A stretch of DNA of 64,000 nucleotides from NCBI GenBank assembly GCA_964629015.1, contig CAZVMN010000004.1:1-64000 (forward strand), read 5' to 3'. Origin of the DNA: Oceanococcus sp964629015 (lineage in GTDB: Bacteria > Pseudomonadota > Gammaproteobacteria > Nevskiales > Oceanococcaceae). A program made the position numbers and the translations under genes. Positions 7,245 through 16,863 of the stretch are shown here, in pieces (position 1 is the first letter of the stretch; each line of letters begins with the position of its first letter). Under the pieces are notes generated by a model. The model was not told the DNA's origin. It made no database searches and saw nothing but the letters and a program-made list of their open reading frames with translations.

Positions 7245-7673
7245 TCAATCCGCATGCCACATCCCGATCCCATTCCAATATCGAGCCAAACGCGTCCTCC
7301 CTCCGCTGAATCCACGGCGATCTAGCATGCTACCTATTTCTTCCGCGACGAAATCCATGAGTACCATACCGCCCTCCCCGTCGCATAGCAGGCCGAGCTG
7401 TCGAATAGCTTCGTAGAATGGGGATTCCTCAATTGAGGAGATACATTGGCATTCGCACCAAATTTCAGATTCCTGAACCTGCAACGCGACGTCCTCGATT
7501 ATGGCGAAATCTATCCTCTTCACTTGGCGACTCCCTGTGGGCGCGACAAGGCGCGCCAATGCATTTTCCAAATGAAGTACGCCAGCTCGGACATATGCGG
7601 GGTCATGCGCGCAAGCGGGTGCCGAGCCGGGGCTAGCCACATAGCTCCCTGATCGAACGGCAATCGCCCACAC
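7245..7673 (-). CDS. hypothetical protein, low certainty
   Basis: A 142-codon frame with a GTG start. The central and C-terminal part (KRIDFAIIEDVALQVQES to the end) has protein-like composition. The first 30 residues look less convincing, so a later TTG start at LENALARL is possible. No domain, signal peptide or membrane segment is recognised. It stands alone between the cassette array and the recombinase operon, has no attC behind it, and may be a decayed gene. Confidence 0.35.
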   Translation of the reverse strand: MWAIAVRSGSYVASPGSAPACAHDPAYVRAGVLHLENALARLVAPTGSRQVKRIDFAIIEDVALQVQESEIWCECQCISSIEESPFYEAIRQLGLLCDGEGGMVLMDFVAEEIGSMLDRRGFSGGRTRLARYWNGIGMWHAD

Positions 7674-7993
7674 TTGGCAAATTAACGCCTGCGAGGATCT
7701 GTTCCGCGAATGCTGGTGGCCCTGGGGCAGTTACAGCACGCCGCCCAACTCCTCCGTCTCAATATTTCCGCAAATGTCCCAAGGGCCACCACTACTCATC
7801 CATTGATCAATGAGTTCGAGTAGATGCGCAACCGATACCACCGCAATGCTTCCAGGAATCGACGGAACCGGCACTTGTCCCAACGACCAGGGACCAGGGA
7901 TCAGGGATCAGCCCGACCTCTTTTCACCCCCGTCGGAAACGTAGGGAGTGAGGATATGAAACGCCACGCTTACGCTAATTCGGGAGATAATCC
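7674..7993. other. intergenic region upstream of the recombinase operon
   Basis: About 320 bases without a gene. It should hold the promoter of the recombinase operon and perhaps the left end of that element. A ribosome-binding GGGAG lies just upstream of the GTG at 7994. I could not identify a convincing partner for the inverted repeat at 13201-13231 here. Confidence 0.4.
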
Positions 7994-8746
7994 GTGAGCC
8001 GTCGACCTACCACACACCGAGACGTCAAGCGGCGCACCAGCAAGAAAAAGCAGCCAAACCCAATCAACTTATCGCGAGAGATTTCCCGAGCGAGAAAGTC
8101 TCGTCCCGTTCACATCGAAAAGGCAGCGGGAATTCTCGACGCAATGCCACCGCAGATTACGATCTCGCCTCGCGACTATTGCATACATGCGGCTCGAGCA
8201 CGTCTGCATTTGGGCAGAGGTCTTCTGCTTGACGGAGAACTCGTTGAAGTGCCTCTCCGTGTCCTTCCACGGTATCCAGCCCACACCCCTGAGAGCCTGA
8301 ACCGCAGGGTGAGACGATCAGATAGCAGCCGTCCCCCAAGGCTCGATTTAGGGTTGATACCACCAATCCTAGCCCCCTGGGGCGCTGCTTGGTATCGCTT
8401 AATCAACCCGGAAGTCTTAATCACGCGATGGCCCGCCATGCCCAACACACGCGTCTTGGCCTTCGTTTTGACAGAGCCGAAGAGGATGTCACCACAGATG
8501 ATGGAGTTGATCCACTTTTGCGCCATGCAGGCGCCTCTGCTCGATCGATGCTCGCAAGGTGACGCTCTGAAGGCCTACGAAAAACTGCTTCACGAAAATT
8601 CCGATCGGGACCTCTTCTCAATGCTCATCAAGATGACTGGGAGGAGCAAGACCATCGGCAATGTGCGACGTCTCGCCGCGTCTTTCGTCGCCACTTTCGA
8701 CGTCAGGTCAAGGTCGTTCAAGTCGCGTAGGAGGCAAGGATCATGA
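7994..8746 (+). CDS. small accessory protein of the recombinase operon
   Basis: A 250-residue protein with GTG start and a GGGAG Shine-Dalgarno. The N-terminus is strongly basic (RRPTTHRDVKRRTSKKKQ) and the C-terminus is basic too (RSRSFKSRRRQ), which suggests nucleic-acid binding. The middle has no motif I recognise. Its stop overlaps the start of the next gene by 4 bp (ATGA), so the two are translationally coupled. I infer that it is an accessory or DNA-binding partner of the two downstream recombinase-like proteins, as in other multi-gene tyrosine-recombinase modules. Confidence 0.7.
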   Translation: MSRRPTTHRDVKRRTSKKKQPNPINLSREISRARKSRPVHIEKAAGILDAMPPQITISPRDYCIHAARARLHLGRGLLLDGELVEVPLRVLPRYPAHTPESLNRRVRRSDSSRPPRLDLGLIPPILAPWGAAWYRLINPEVLITRWPAMPNTRVLAFVLTEPKRMSPQMMELIHFCAMQAPLLDRCSQGDALKAYEKLLHENSDRDLFSMLIKMTGRSKTIGNVRRLAASFVATFDVRSRSFKSRRRQGS

Positions 8747-10854
8747 GCCTCTCTACACTTCTCGAGCTGCGAACCTTCGCAGATTCGATCCCGCCGGCGT
8801 TTCGACACCACTTCTATCGCGTTCAACTGATTCCGCAAAATTTTGGGCTCCGGGCAGTCGATCAGCCTTACCTAAGCCATTTGCTCAGGCTTTCCACTCT
8901 GAATTTGGGTGACGGTTACACCACGCTGCCGCATTGCGATGCAAACCTCACGGAATACCCAGTTGGTGCATCTCTCATATTCCTGATGTCCAACGCTTTG
9001 CATACGACATCAGCGTTCTGTGGCGCTGCAGACAACCTGCGGATGTGGGCCCGTCTGACTGCTGATTTGGTGAATGTAGACCCCGGCTCCACATTAATTT
9101 ACGAGCAAACACTGGCGATTCGGCAGACGGCCAAAGCGCTTGCTGAGAAGGGGGCGCACTGGTCTCTGCAGGCCTTGGATGAGTTATCCCGCACGGCTGG
9201 CGAGCGTTTGGCTGATAAGATTTGCGATGTTCGACTGCTGATGCTGGGCAATCAGAGGCTTGGTGAGTTGCGTCGCCACGGCGGCTCACACTGGAGTTTT
9301 CTGGGTCGCTGGGGTGGCATTGATCCGCAATTCCTGCCCTCGGAGCCATTGACTGCATCGAAATCGATCAGTTTCGATCTCACGATTGACAACGCCCTTG
9401 ATGATCCAGGGGAACAATCGGAGAAAGTTGAACGGATTTTTCGTGGTGTGATCACTGGTCGCGAATCCCTGCAACAGGCAGACCGCCACTCGATCATGCG
9501 TTCGGTACGGGGTACGCCGTCACATGCAATCGCCTGGCCCGTTGCATCGATTTCAGCTTTGACGCGCCTTCGCTGCCTCAAGAATGAGAATGCCAGATTT
9601 CACTTGGCGTGGATGATGTGGAGTCCGCTCGCCACCCGACGGTGGCACGACCTGCGGTATACCAGGCGCAAACCACGCACTACCCAAATGCCTTGGATTG
9701 ACCAGAATCATGGGATTCTGGGCTATCGATGCGAATCCAATGTGCATGTACTTTCCGAGTCCATTTTGCGCCCCATTCCCGAGCCGCTGCGAGAAGCCAT
9801 GCGCCTTGGGACATTCGCGCCAGATTTGCCTTACCGCTGGAAACGCGCGGGACGAATTATCTCCGACACAACCGGTTTCAACTTAAGCCATTGGCGCCAA
9901 TTCGTGCGCAACGAGGCATTCAAGGCCGGTTTTCCTGCTGAGATTTACGACCTGTTTCGTGGACGCATGACCGCTGCTTCCATTGTTTCTCTGACCTATC
10001 CAGATCTCGATGTCATGGCATGGGAGAAATGCTGGCGTGAATTCCTGTGCGAGCTGTTCGGTGAACACTTGGAGTTGTGTGAATTCTGGGACCGTGCGGG
10101 AACCTTGCCAAAATTGGCGGACTGGCTTCCAGCCCGAACACCTGCTCCAACGCTGATCGAGGAAACCCGGTCTTTCCTGAGAGGGTCCCTGCTATTCGCA
10201 CGAAAGAAATGGAAATCGCTGCATCCAGAAGTCATTGAAGCCGCGCTCAGCTGGGCCTCCTGGGAATTGTACTGGGAGACGAGCGCCAGGCCCGTGCGCA
10301 TTACACATACGCGACATTGGACGGTTCTTGTCACTAGTGCTGGCCCCGCCGTGTGGCTCAATGACAAGGACACGAGCGCACATGCTGGCCCCAGATACAA
10401 CCTGATTTCACGGGAGCTTTTTGAGCACATCAAGTCCCTGAACAAGGCTCTGCACACAGCGATGAAATCGCATGGACACCTCGCACAGGCTTGGATGAAA
10501 GTCCTTTGCATGGACCAACTCGAAGATGAGGGCATCATATTTAGCATTCCACGTTACATCCCTACTCCCTCTGGCCCGCGCAACTTCGATTACAAGTCCT
10601 TGCGCGATGCTCTCCCTACGCAATTGCGGGAGCGATGGATTCGACTGCCCGACAATGCAACTCGTAGGCATTACTCCACGCGCCTCTATCGCAAACTGGA
10701 CGCCGAAGGTGCGGCCCTGGGAATGGGACACGCCGGAACGGGCGTAAGAGCTGGGCATCCGCTTTCCTCACGCTCATTGATGGAGGCGCTCCGCCATCCA
10801 ATGCTGGAGAGAAACAGCAAGTTGTGGCCATTCCGGCTCGCAAGGACGGATTAA
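8743..10854 (+). CDS. large tyrosine-recombinase-like protein, divergent active site
   Basis: A 703-residue protein whose last 180 residues resemble a tyrosine-recombinase catalytic domain. There is a box-I-like arginine (TSARPVRI), a beta-hairpin lysine region (NDKDTSAHAGPR), a box-II-like stretch (NATRRHYSTRLYRKL) and a GH motif (ALGMGHAGTG). The expected HxxR reads NxxR or is shifted, and the usual nucleophile tyrosine about 9 residues after GH appears to be replaced (VRAGHPLSS). It may therefore be a non-catalytic partner of the next protein. The long N-terminal region has no recognised domain. It overlaps the previous gene by 4 bp and ends 1 bp before the next. Confidence 0.7.
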   Translation: MSLSTLLELRTFADSIPPAFRHHFYRVQLIPQNFGLRAVDQPYLSHLLRLSTLNLGDGYTTLPHCDANLTEYPVGASLIFLMSNALHTTSAFCGAADNLRMWARLTADLVNVDPGSTLIYEQTLAIRQTAKALAEKGAHWSLQALDELSRTAGERLADKICDVRLLMLGNQRLGELRRHGGSHWSFLGRWGGIDPQFLPSEPLTASKSISFDLTIDNALDDPGEQSEKVERIFRGVITGRESLQQADRHSIMRSVRGTPSHAIAWPVASISALTRLRCLKNENARFHLAWMMWSPLATRRWHDLRYTRRKPRTTQMPWIDQNHGILGYRCESNVHVLSESILRPIPEPLREAMRLGTFAPDLPYRWKRAGRIISDTTGFNLSHWRQFVRNEAFKAGFPAEIYDLFRGRMTAASIVSLTYPDLDVMAWEKCWREFLCELFGEHLELCEFWDRAGTLPKLADWLPARTPAPTLIEETRSFLRGSLLFARKKWKSLHPEVIEAALSWASWELYWETSARPVRITHTRHWTVLVTSAGPAVWLNDKDTSAHAGPRYNLISRELFEHIKSLNKALHTAMKSHGHLAQAWMKVLCMDQLEDEGIIFSIPRYIPTPSGPRNFDYKSLRDALPTQLRERWIRLPDNATRRHYSTRLYRKLDAEGAALGMGHAGTGVRAGHPLSSRSLMEALRHPMLERNSKLWPFRLARTD

Positions 10855-10855
10855 G

Positions 10856-13024
10856 ATGCAATTTGTGCAGTTAGCCAGACACTGGCGCGGAAAGGACGCC
10901 ACCACCATGCTCGCTGTGCTCGAGCACATCGAAGCCGACAGGTCACTAATCAAACCGTTAAGACGCGAAGACCTGACTTACTTGCAACAGATCATTGCGA
11001 CACAAAGCACCGTGCGCCGCCCGCGCGCCAAGCGCCTTTTCCGCGAACTCTGTGATCTCCTATGGGCTGGAGGAATGCTCCAATCCGCTCCTGCACCGCA
11101 GCGTCCGCCGCGGGTAATGACAGGCGTGCCCCGGCTTACTTCTGAGCTTCATGCGGCTTTCTCGCTTCGCCGGGTCAATGCGCAACTAACCGGCGTGTCC
11201 ATGCAGAAACTGCGCAGCCTGTCCGTACCCGCATTGTTGGCGTTGCTCGATGTGGTGCTGCCTTTTGCCGTTCCGGCCTCGCCAGAGTTAACGCGTGCGT
11301 GGATGGCAAGGTGCCGCATTGATGACTACAAGAGACCTTGGCTCACAGCCCCGGCAAGTCCGGCAAGCGTGTATGGCCAAACGCAAGTGATCCTCCCCAA
11401 GTATGTCGATCGACTCCTTCGAATTCTGATCAGCCACCAAGCTGAGAACAATCGAGAGCTTCCACTATTTCAACCCGGCGTCCCAAGATACGACCTGCGT
11501 CAATTGCACGTTCGGGATCAGATTCAAGCATGGAAAGACTTCCGGCAGGAGCACGAACCAACCGAGAAGGACCATGGTGCAATCTGCGCACTCCTTGGTT
11601 CTAATTGGCGCGAATTGTGGAAGAAAACTCGTGTTGCTCGCAGCTTGCACAGGGTCACGGAAGCCGCTCTCGCACTGGACGGAATGCCCGGCTCAACCAT
11701 CCGGCTCTGTCTTGCACCAGTTCAACCCATCGTCTTGCCGCACCCAATTCTCCCCTGGACATGCCAAGAAGTTGTAGAACCGCCGAGGGTCACGCCGTGT
11801 GCTCCAGTTGCCGCTGAACCGCCAAATGTCGAGGACCCCATTGGAGTCTGGAGATCGCTCTCCGCGCCCGTCCACGGAACCCGCACATCCGAAGCCGAAG
11901 CTGCAACCCGAACATTGATGCTCATGCAAAAAGCCAGGAAATCGCTTGCCCGACTTCAGTCGATCTATGGAAATCAGGTTCCCAGTGACATCCTCTTTCG
12001 TTGGCAAAAGGAATGGTGGGAACAATTGGGGGGGCCTAAATCTCCTTTGGCGGCAGGACCAGTCCTACTTCATTGGCTTGCTAAGCGCGCGGCCAACGGG
12101 GAAAGCCATCAACGCATGCAGAGCGACATTTCTCTGATCCTCTCTGCAGTACTCCATCCCGAAAGACCGATAGATTTCAGGGATTGGGACGCCGACGACG
12201 CTCTCAACGTGGTTTCAATGATTGAATGCGATTTCTCTCGGTCTGACAAATGTCGAGCGCATGCGGTCAGCGCCTGGATCCGATTTGCCGCCTGGATCAA
12301 GGCCAAAAGTTACCGACAGATTCTGGGGAACATAAGATTCATTGAGGTAAACGGCGACATTGATTTTGCCAGAACCCTGACCGTCCCCGCAGAGACCGAG
12401 GTCAAGGAGGCACTCCGCGCCTTTCAGCAATTCGACAGGAACGACATCAGTCGAGAATCCGCAGAAGAAGCCATTGCGCTCTGGATCATGTGCAGAATGG
12501 GGTTGCGAATCCACGAACTCATATACTTGCGGCAATGCGATTTCCAGTTGTTGGACATGAGTCCATATGCAAGGGTTCGTCGGTCAAAAACAGCGGCCGG
12601 CATCAGATCTCCTCGACCACACCCTGACATCCCAAAATCAGAACTCTCAATGGTATTCGAATTCTGGAAGGAACTTGTCAAGGATTCCCATGAAGGAGAT
12701 CAGGGGCCACTATTTCGCTCCTTGCTTACCGGATATCCTGATCCACGAGCCGCAGCAGAGAAAGTCAGAGCGTGGGTAAGGCGCCTTTTTCCTGGCGCTT
12801 CACCACACGACTTGCGACGCTTTTACGTATCAATGCTGGTGATGAAGAGTGGATGCTACTGGGAAGGCGAGGAATTGACCGCTATCCTTCACGACGTTGG
12901 TCACGCGTGCGACGATACCCTGCCGGCCAATTATCTTGTATGTGGCGCCCACCTTCGTGCGAACATATTCCGGTTTAGGAAATCAGCTGGAAGTGTAGAA
13001 AAAGCAAGGGGTTACGGTGCTTGA
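10856..13024 (+). CDS. large tyrosine recombinase / site-specific integrase
   Basis: A 722-residue protein with a complete-looking tyrosine-recombinase active site at the C-terminus: R551 (GLRIHELIYLRQCDF), a hairpin lysine (RRSKTAAG), H651-xx-R654 (SPHDLRRF), H683 (DVGHACDD) and Y693 (PANY). These residues cut and rejoin DNA through a covalent phosphotyrosine. The N-terminal 500 residues are longer than in ordinary phage integrases and are likely to bind DNA or contact its partners. It starts 1 bp after the 703-residue gene, so the operon is coupled. It is not an integron integrase, being twice the length of IntI. Confidence 0.85.
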   Translation: MQFVQLARHWRGKDATTMLAVLEHIEADRSLIKPLRREDLTYLQQIIATQSTVRRPRAKRLFRELCDLLWAGGMLQSAPAPQRPPRVMTGVPRLTSELHAAFSLRRVNAQLTGVSMQKLRSLSVPALLALLDVVLPFAVPASPELTRAWMARCRIDDYKRPWLTAPASPASVYGQTQVILPKYVDRLLRILISHQAENNRELPLFQPGVPRYDLRQLHVRDQIQAWKDFRQEHEPTEKDHGAICALLGSNWRELWKKTRVARSLHRVTEAALALDGMPGSTIRLCLAPVQPIVLPHPILPWTCQEVVEPPRVTPCAPVAAEPPNVEDPIGVWRSLSAPVHGTRTSEAEAATRTLMLMQKARKSLARLQSIYGNQVPSDILFRWQKEWWEQLGGPKSPLAAGPVLLHWLAKRAANGESHQRMQSDISLILSAVLHPERPIDFRDWDADDALNVVSMIECDFSRSDKCRAHAVSAWIRFAAWIKAKSYRQILGNIRFIEVNGDIDFARTLTVPAETEVKEALRAFQQFDRNDISRESAEEAIALWIMCRMGLRIHELIYLRQCDFQLLDMSPYARVRRSKTAAGIRSPRPHPDIPKSELSMVFEFWKELVKDSHEGDQGPLFRSLLTGYPDPRAAAEKVRAWVRRLFPGASPHDLRRFYVSMLVMKSGCYWEGEELTAILHDVGHACDDTLPANYLVCGAHLRANIFRFRKSAGSVEKARGYGA

Positions 13025-13731
13025 GCCAGAACAAAAATGTTCCGCTGTGCAACAAATTTCTTGCCAAGGCTGCTTGAGGCAGAAATTCGCTCAGCAAACA
13101 GCGTCTGATTCCTCGTCTGGATGCCAGAATTTGCGGTTTTTCTGGTCCGGTTAACCAATAATCGCGAATCTTGCAAACCGACGGTCATGCCAAGTTGCGA
13201 CCATTCCGCAAATAAACTGGTTTGCGAATGGTGTTCTGAGAGCTAATTAGGACGCGCCGAAGAAACGGTTTCTTATTGTTTTTATTCGTATTTTGCCGAA
13301 CATGACCGATCTACGACAAGGGCTGCCAATTGATCGTGACGCATTATGAGCCCGACGAGCTGCCTGGCTGCTCCACCCCGCACCAGAGCCAAAGAAGTAT
13401 AGGCATGCGCACCGGCTTGCGCAAGACGTATAAGAATAAATCTTTCGAAACATGATGTTACGCGCGCCCAAAATTTCTTCAGTGCGCAGAGATGAGCAAA
13501 TTCCGTCAGCGGCGCCTTACACATATGGCAACCTACCCTGCGCGCCCGCCACCGAAAATGGCTAAGAACGTTCCATAAAGCGCACGTGCGGACCATCAAT
13601 CGCTTGCATGGCGATAATCATTAGATAATGTCATCCACTCGCACGTGCATTTGCGATATCAGCGAACTTTTTCGCCACCCCAACGTCCACGTGCTTCGAG
13701 ATATTCGACCCACCGCGAGCCTTGTCGCCCT
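13025..13731. other. 700-bp intergenic region downstream of the recombinase operon
   Basis: No convincing gene on either strand. It contains the inverted repeat at 13201-13231 and probably the right end of the recombinase element. The ytfJ promoter should lie in the last 100 bases. Confidence 0.5.
13201..13231. repeat. inverted repeat downstream of the recombinase operon
   Basis: CCATTCCGCAAA (13201-13212) and TTTGCGAATGG (13221-13231) are complementary except for one bulged C, with an 8-nt spacer. No T-run follows, so a terminator is unlikely. The arm length and spacer resemble the core-type sites bound by tyrosine recombinases. This could mark the element's crossover site or end. Confidence 0.45.
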
Positions 13732-14286
13732 ATGAAATGTCTTTGGTCTCTGGTCCTGTTGTTGATCAGCAGCGCTTCGCTGGCGCAGCATGCTGTGCAA
13801 GTCGGGGAGCCGCTTGAGCCGCTGCACATTGACGATAAAGGCGAGATTTCTGTTGTCGATGACGAGTTGCGCTTTCGTCCCTGGTCAAGCGATTCACTCA
13901 AAGGTCAGTGGACTCTGATGCAATACCTTGCCGCCCGACCCTCGGCAGATAAGACCAATCGCTGGGCTCTGAATGCCATCACGGGTCAAGCGGAACAAGG
14001 TGGGCTGAGAGAGTTTTCTCTGTACAACATCGTCAATGTCGACGACGTCACTTTCGGCGCGACCTCTTTCGCGCTGAATGCCCTGAAGACGAACAAGAAA
14101 AAGCATCCCGACTCTCCCATGATTGCCGACATGGGCCATGGGCGTGAACATTGGGGGCTGACGAAGAAAAGCAGCGCGATCTTTTTGCTCGACGCCGACA
14201 GCCGGGTGCTGTTTTTCCGCGATGGCGCGCTGAGCCAGGCGGATGTGGATCAGATCATCGCCCTACTCGCCGCGCCAGCTGAATAG
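13732..14286 (+). CDS. ytfJ: YtfJ family periplasmic protein
   Basis: A 184-residue protein. I chose the ATG at 13732 because it opens a classic signal peptide (MKCLWSLVLLLISSASLAQ); the frame extends upstream but only into non-protein-like sequence. The mature part matches the E. coli YtfJ pattern: VGEPLEPLHIDDKGEI, FRPWSSDSLKGQWTLMQYLA, NIVNVDDVTFGATSF, and the C-terminal VLFFRDGALSQADVDQIIALL. YtfJ has a thioredoxin-like fold and its role is not well defined. It is the first housekeeping-like gene after the accessory region and converges on the GH31 gene, whose stop is 9 bp away. Confidence 0.9.
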   Translation: MKCLWSLVLLLISSASLAQHAVQVGEPLEPLHIDDKGEISVVDDELRFRPWSSDSLKGQWTLMQYLAARPSADKTNRWALNAITGQAEQGGLREFSLYNIVNVDDVTFGATSFALNALKTNKKKHPDSPMIADMGHGREHWGLTKKSSAIFLLDADSRVLFFRDGALSQADVDQIIALLAAPAE

Positions 14287-14295
14287 CCGAAATCC

Positions 14296-16863
14296 CTAAG
14301 CAGAGACCGTTTTGAGTTCGATCTGATCCGCTGGAATCTCCCCCGATTCGTCGAAGACCCGAACCGAAGCAATCGATAGGTTGCCTGTCACTGTCACGAT
14401 GACACGTTTGTCGATTGTCCTGGCAGCCATCGAACCGCTTGAATGCTTATCAAGGTGAAACAGACCATCAGCCTGCTTGGCGGCATCCAGCATCACCAAC
14501 CAGTCCAGGGGCGTGTCTTGACGCAGTTCTTGGGTGCTTTGCACCGCGGGCCCCAGTGGAATCACCGCCCCACCCTTTAGCCACACGGGAATACGCTCCA
14601 ATGGGCAATCCCTGGTCACCCAACGCCCTCCGTACGATGCCTCTTTGCTAAAGAAGTCGTACCAAAGCCCCTCTGGCAGGTAGTGCATGCGCTGCTCGTC
14701 TTCACGCATCACCGGCGCGACGAGAATGTTTTTCCCGCACAGGAACTGGTCATCCAAGGAGTGCACGGTCGGATCGTGCTGATACTCAACCACCATGGGC
14801 CGCAGTACCGGCAATCCGGCGGCGACGCTTTCGATGGATTCGCTGTACAGATATGGAACCAGTTGGTAACGCAAATTCAACCAGTCACGGATGATCTCCT
14901 GGGCTTGCGGGGAGAACTGCCAAGGCTCCCGGAATGGGTAGCAACCGTGGTATCGAAGATGGGACTGGAACACCGACAGCTGGGTCCAGCGGATCACCAA
15001 CTCATCGGTGGGCTCCCCGACAAAGCCGCCGGTGTCCTGGCTCCAGAAGCTGAATCCGGACAGCCCGTAGCTCAGCCCGCCACGCAACGAGGCATGCATG
15101 GCGCCAAACGTCGAGGCATTGTCACCACTCCACTGCACCGGATAACGCTGTGACCCGGCATAGGCGCTGCGCCCCCAGACCATGGCGTTGTCCTCGCCAT
15201 GCACCTCGGCAGTGATCTCATAGGCGGCTTTGTTGTAAAGCAGCGGATACACATTGTGCAGAGCATGACCACTGCCACCGGCAAACTGCATGGTGGGCAG
15301 CACGCCTTCGCCAAAATCGGTTTTGATGACGTCGACGCCCATTTCCAGCAAAGGCTTGATCAGACGATTTTTGTACCAATCCGCCGCTTCGGGTTTGCTG
15401 AAGTCGATGGGTGCAGCTTCATACTGACCGCAGAAGGTGAACGGCACGCTGCAGGTTGCCAGGTGTTTTTTGTCGCGCGCCTCTTTCCAGGGGGCCGTGC
15501 CTTTCAGTACATAAGGCTGCTGCCAAAGCGACAACTTGAAACCCTGTTCGTGGAGTTGCTGACACATGGCCCTTGGATCAGGGTAGCGCGTCGGTTCGAA
15601 CTGCCAATCGCAGCCCCAGTCTTCCTTGAACCAACTGACATCAAGATTGATCACATCTGCCGGAAACTTCAGTTCTCGCAGGATCTTGGCCACGGACAAC
15701 ACCTCGTCCTGCGACTGATACGACATACGCGAAATCCAAGTCCCGAAGGAGAACTTCGGCGGCACGGGCGCGCGGCCCGTCAGACCGGTGTAGCTATGCA
15801 GCACCTCTTTGATGCTGCCAGCGAACAGGTAGTAGTCCAACTTCTGCTCTTCCACCGCCACCTGCAACTTGGATTTTTCTTTGCTGCCAACCCAGAACGT
15901 CATGGGATGGGTGTGATTGAAAAACACCCCGTAACCGCGTGAGCTGACATAGAACGGCACAGTTTTGTAGACACGCCCGGTGGCGTTGCCCACGCCTTCA
16001 TTGATCCAAAAACGCAGCGTTTCGCCGACCTTGTTCAACGCACCAAAATGCTCGCCCAGGCCATAGATCGCTTCATCATGGGACAGATCAAAGGCATTGA
16101 CCGCGTAGGACTGCCGGTACCGCTTGTCGCGGACAAAGCCCATTGGATACGAGTCATAGGCAATACCGAAATGATTGTCCGTCTTGCCACCGTTGCTAGT
16201 GATCTTCTTGCCCGCCGCATCGAACAGTTCGATGCGAAAATCGCTTTTGTAGATATGCAAACTCAGCTTGGGCGTCTGCAATCGATAGCAGTCATCGCTC
16301 TCGACACACTCAACCTTGCAGTCCGAATCGGTCAGATCATTCACAACCATCGGCGTGAAGGCCTCCTCGAAAGCGGCATCCTGCTGCAAGCGCACGCGGC
16401 ACACATCGTCGCGCACGATGTCGATTCGCAGACTCAGAATCGCATCCGGTTGCTTGCCCTCAACCTCGTACACATGTTTGTAGAAGTGTTCAGGACTGAT
16501 CAGTTTGAAAATGTTGTAGGCCTTGGCGCGAAACACAAACTGATTGTTTTGCCGACTGACCAGCTCAACTTGCAGCACGGATTGCGCGCTGCGCATTAGG
16601 AGTTTCGGCAGCGCCGTGAAAGCCCCCTGCATCGGACCTATGTCATCCAGCGGATGGTCGCTGCGCCCGAAGGAGATACGCGGGGCGTACTCATCAAAAT
16701 GATTTTCCAGATTCGGATGCTTACGAAAGGTCCGCAGGAAAAGCAGTGGATGACGCACTATGCCTTTGAACAGCAACCAGGCCGAGCGTTTTATGTCCGG
16801 ACAAAAAGCCTTGGCGTATTCGGCTTCGGTCAATTCAGGTTTGATTGAGTTCACGACGTCCAC
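14296..16863 (-). CDS. GH31 alpha-xylosidase
   Basis: An 855-residue cytoplasmic glycoside hydrolase of family 31, close in pattern to E. coli YicI. The nucleophile motif is VIKTDFGEGVLP and the acid/base region is QWSGDNAST. An N-terminal beta-sandwich (about 1-370) precedes the TIM barrel, with C-terminal beta domains after it. No signal peptide is seen. It releases alpha-linked xylose from xylosides such as isoprimeverose. The GTG start at 16863 abuts the stop of the TonB receptor gene, so the two are co-transcribed and the xylose produced feeds XylA and XylB in the same operon. The YicI-like DFGE motif favours xylosidase over glucosidase. Confidence 0.88.
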   Translation of the reverse strand: MDVVNSIKPELTEAEYAKAFCPDIKRSAWLLFKGIVRHPLLFLRTFRKHPNLENHFDEYAPRISFGRSDHPLDDIGPMQGAFTALPKLLMRSAQSVLQVELVSRQNNQFVFRAKAYNIFKLISPEHFYKHVYEVEGKQPDAILSLRIDIVRDDVCRVRLQQDAAFEEAFTPMVVNDLTDSDCKVECVESDDCYRLQTPKLSLHIYKSDFRIELFDAAGKKITSNGGKTDNHFGIAYDSYPMGFVRDKRYRQSYAVNAFDLSHDEAIYGLGEHFGALNKVGETLRFWINEGVGNATGRVYKTVPFYVSSRGYGVFFNHTHPMTFWVGSKEKSKLQVAVEEQKLDYYLFAGSIKEVLHSYTGLTGRAPVPPKFSFGTWISRMSYQSQDEVLSVAKILRELKFPADVINLDVSWFKEDWGCDWQFEPTRYPDPRAMCQQLHEQGFKLSLWQQPYVLKGTAPWKEARDKKHLATCSVPFTFCGQYEAAPIDFSKPEAADWYKNRLIKPLLEMGVDVIKTDFGEGVLPTMQFAGGSGHALHNVYPLLYNKAAYEITAEVHGEDNAMVWGRSAYAGSQRYPVQWSGDNASTFGAMHASLRGGLSYGLSGFSFWSQDTGGFVGEPTDELVIRWTQLSVFQSHLRYHGCYPFREPWQFSPQAQEIIRDWLNLRYQLVPYLYSESIESVAAGLPVLRPMVVEYQHDPTVHSLDDQFLCGKNILVAPVMREDEQRMHYLPEGLWYDFFSKEASYGGRWVTRDCPLERIPVWLKGGAVIPLGPAVQSTQELRQDTPLDWLVMLDAAKQADGLFHLDKHSSGSMAARTIDKRVIVTVTGNLSIASVRVFDESGEIPADQIELKTVSA

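Larger units (their letters stand above)
7994..13024 (+). mobile_element. three-gene tyrosine-recombinase module, probable mobile element
   Basis: Three tightly coupled plus-strand genes encode a basic 250-residue protein and two very large proteins (703 and 722 residues) with tyrosine-recombinase-like C-terminal domains. Multi-recombinase operons of this sort occur in Tn554-like and recombinase-trio elements, but the sizes here differ from the classical ones. Element ends are not resolved. The module sits between an integron array and housekeeping genes, a typical insertion spot. No cargo gene is evident. Confidence 0.6.

Noticed and set aside
10856..13024. Integron integrase IntI for the cassette array
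   Set aside because: The protein is 722 residues, about twice IntI size, and belongs to a three-gene operon with other recombinase-like proteins. No attI-adjacent divergent intI is present.
13247..13599. Minus-strand open frames in the gap before ytfJ
   Set aside because: Two overlapping short frames have Cys/Arg/Ala-rich composition and no domain or ribosome site.
13645..13731. Upstream extension of ytfJ
   Set aside because: The extra 29 residues are not protein-like and would precede the signal peptide. The ATG at 13732 gives a standard exported protein.
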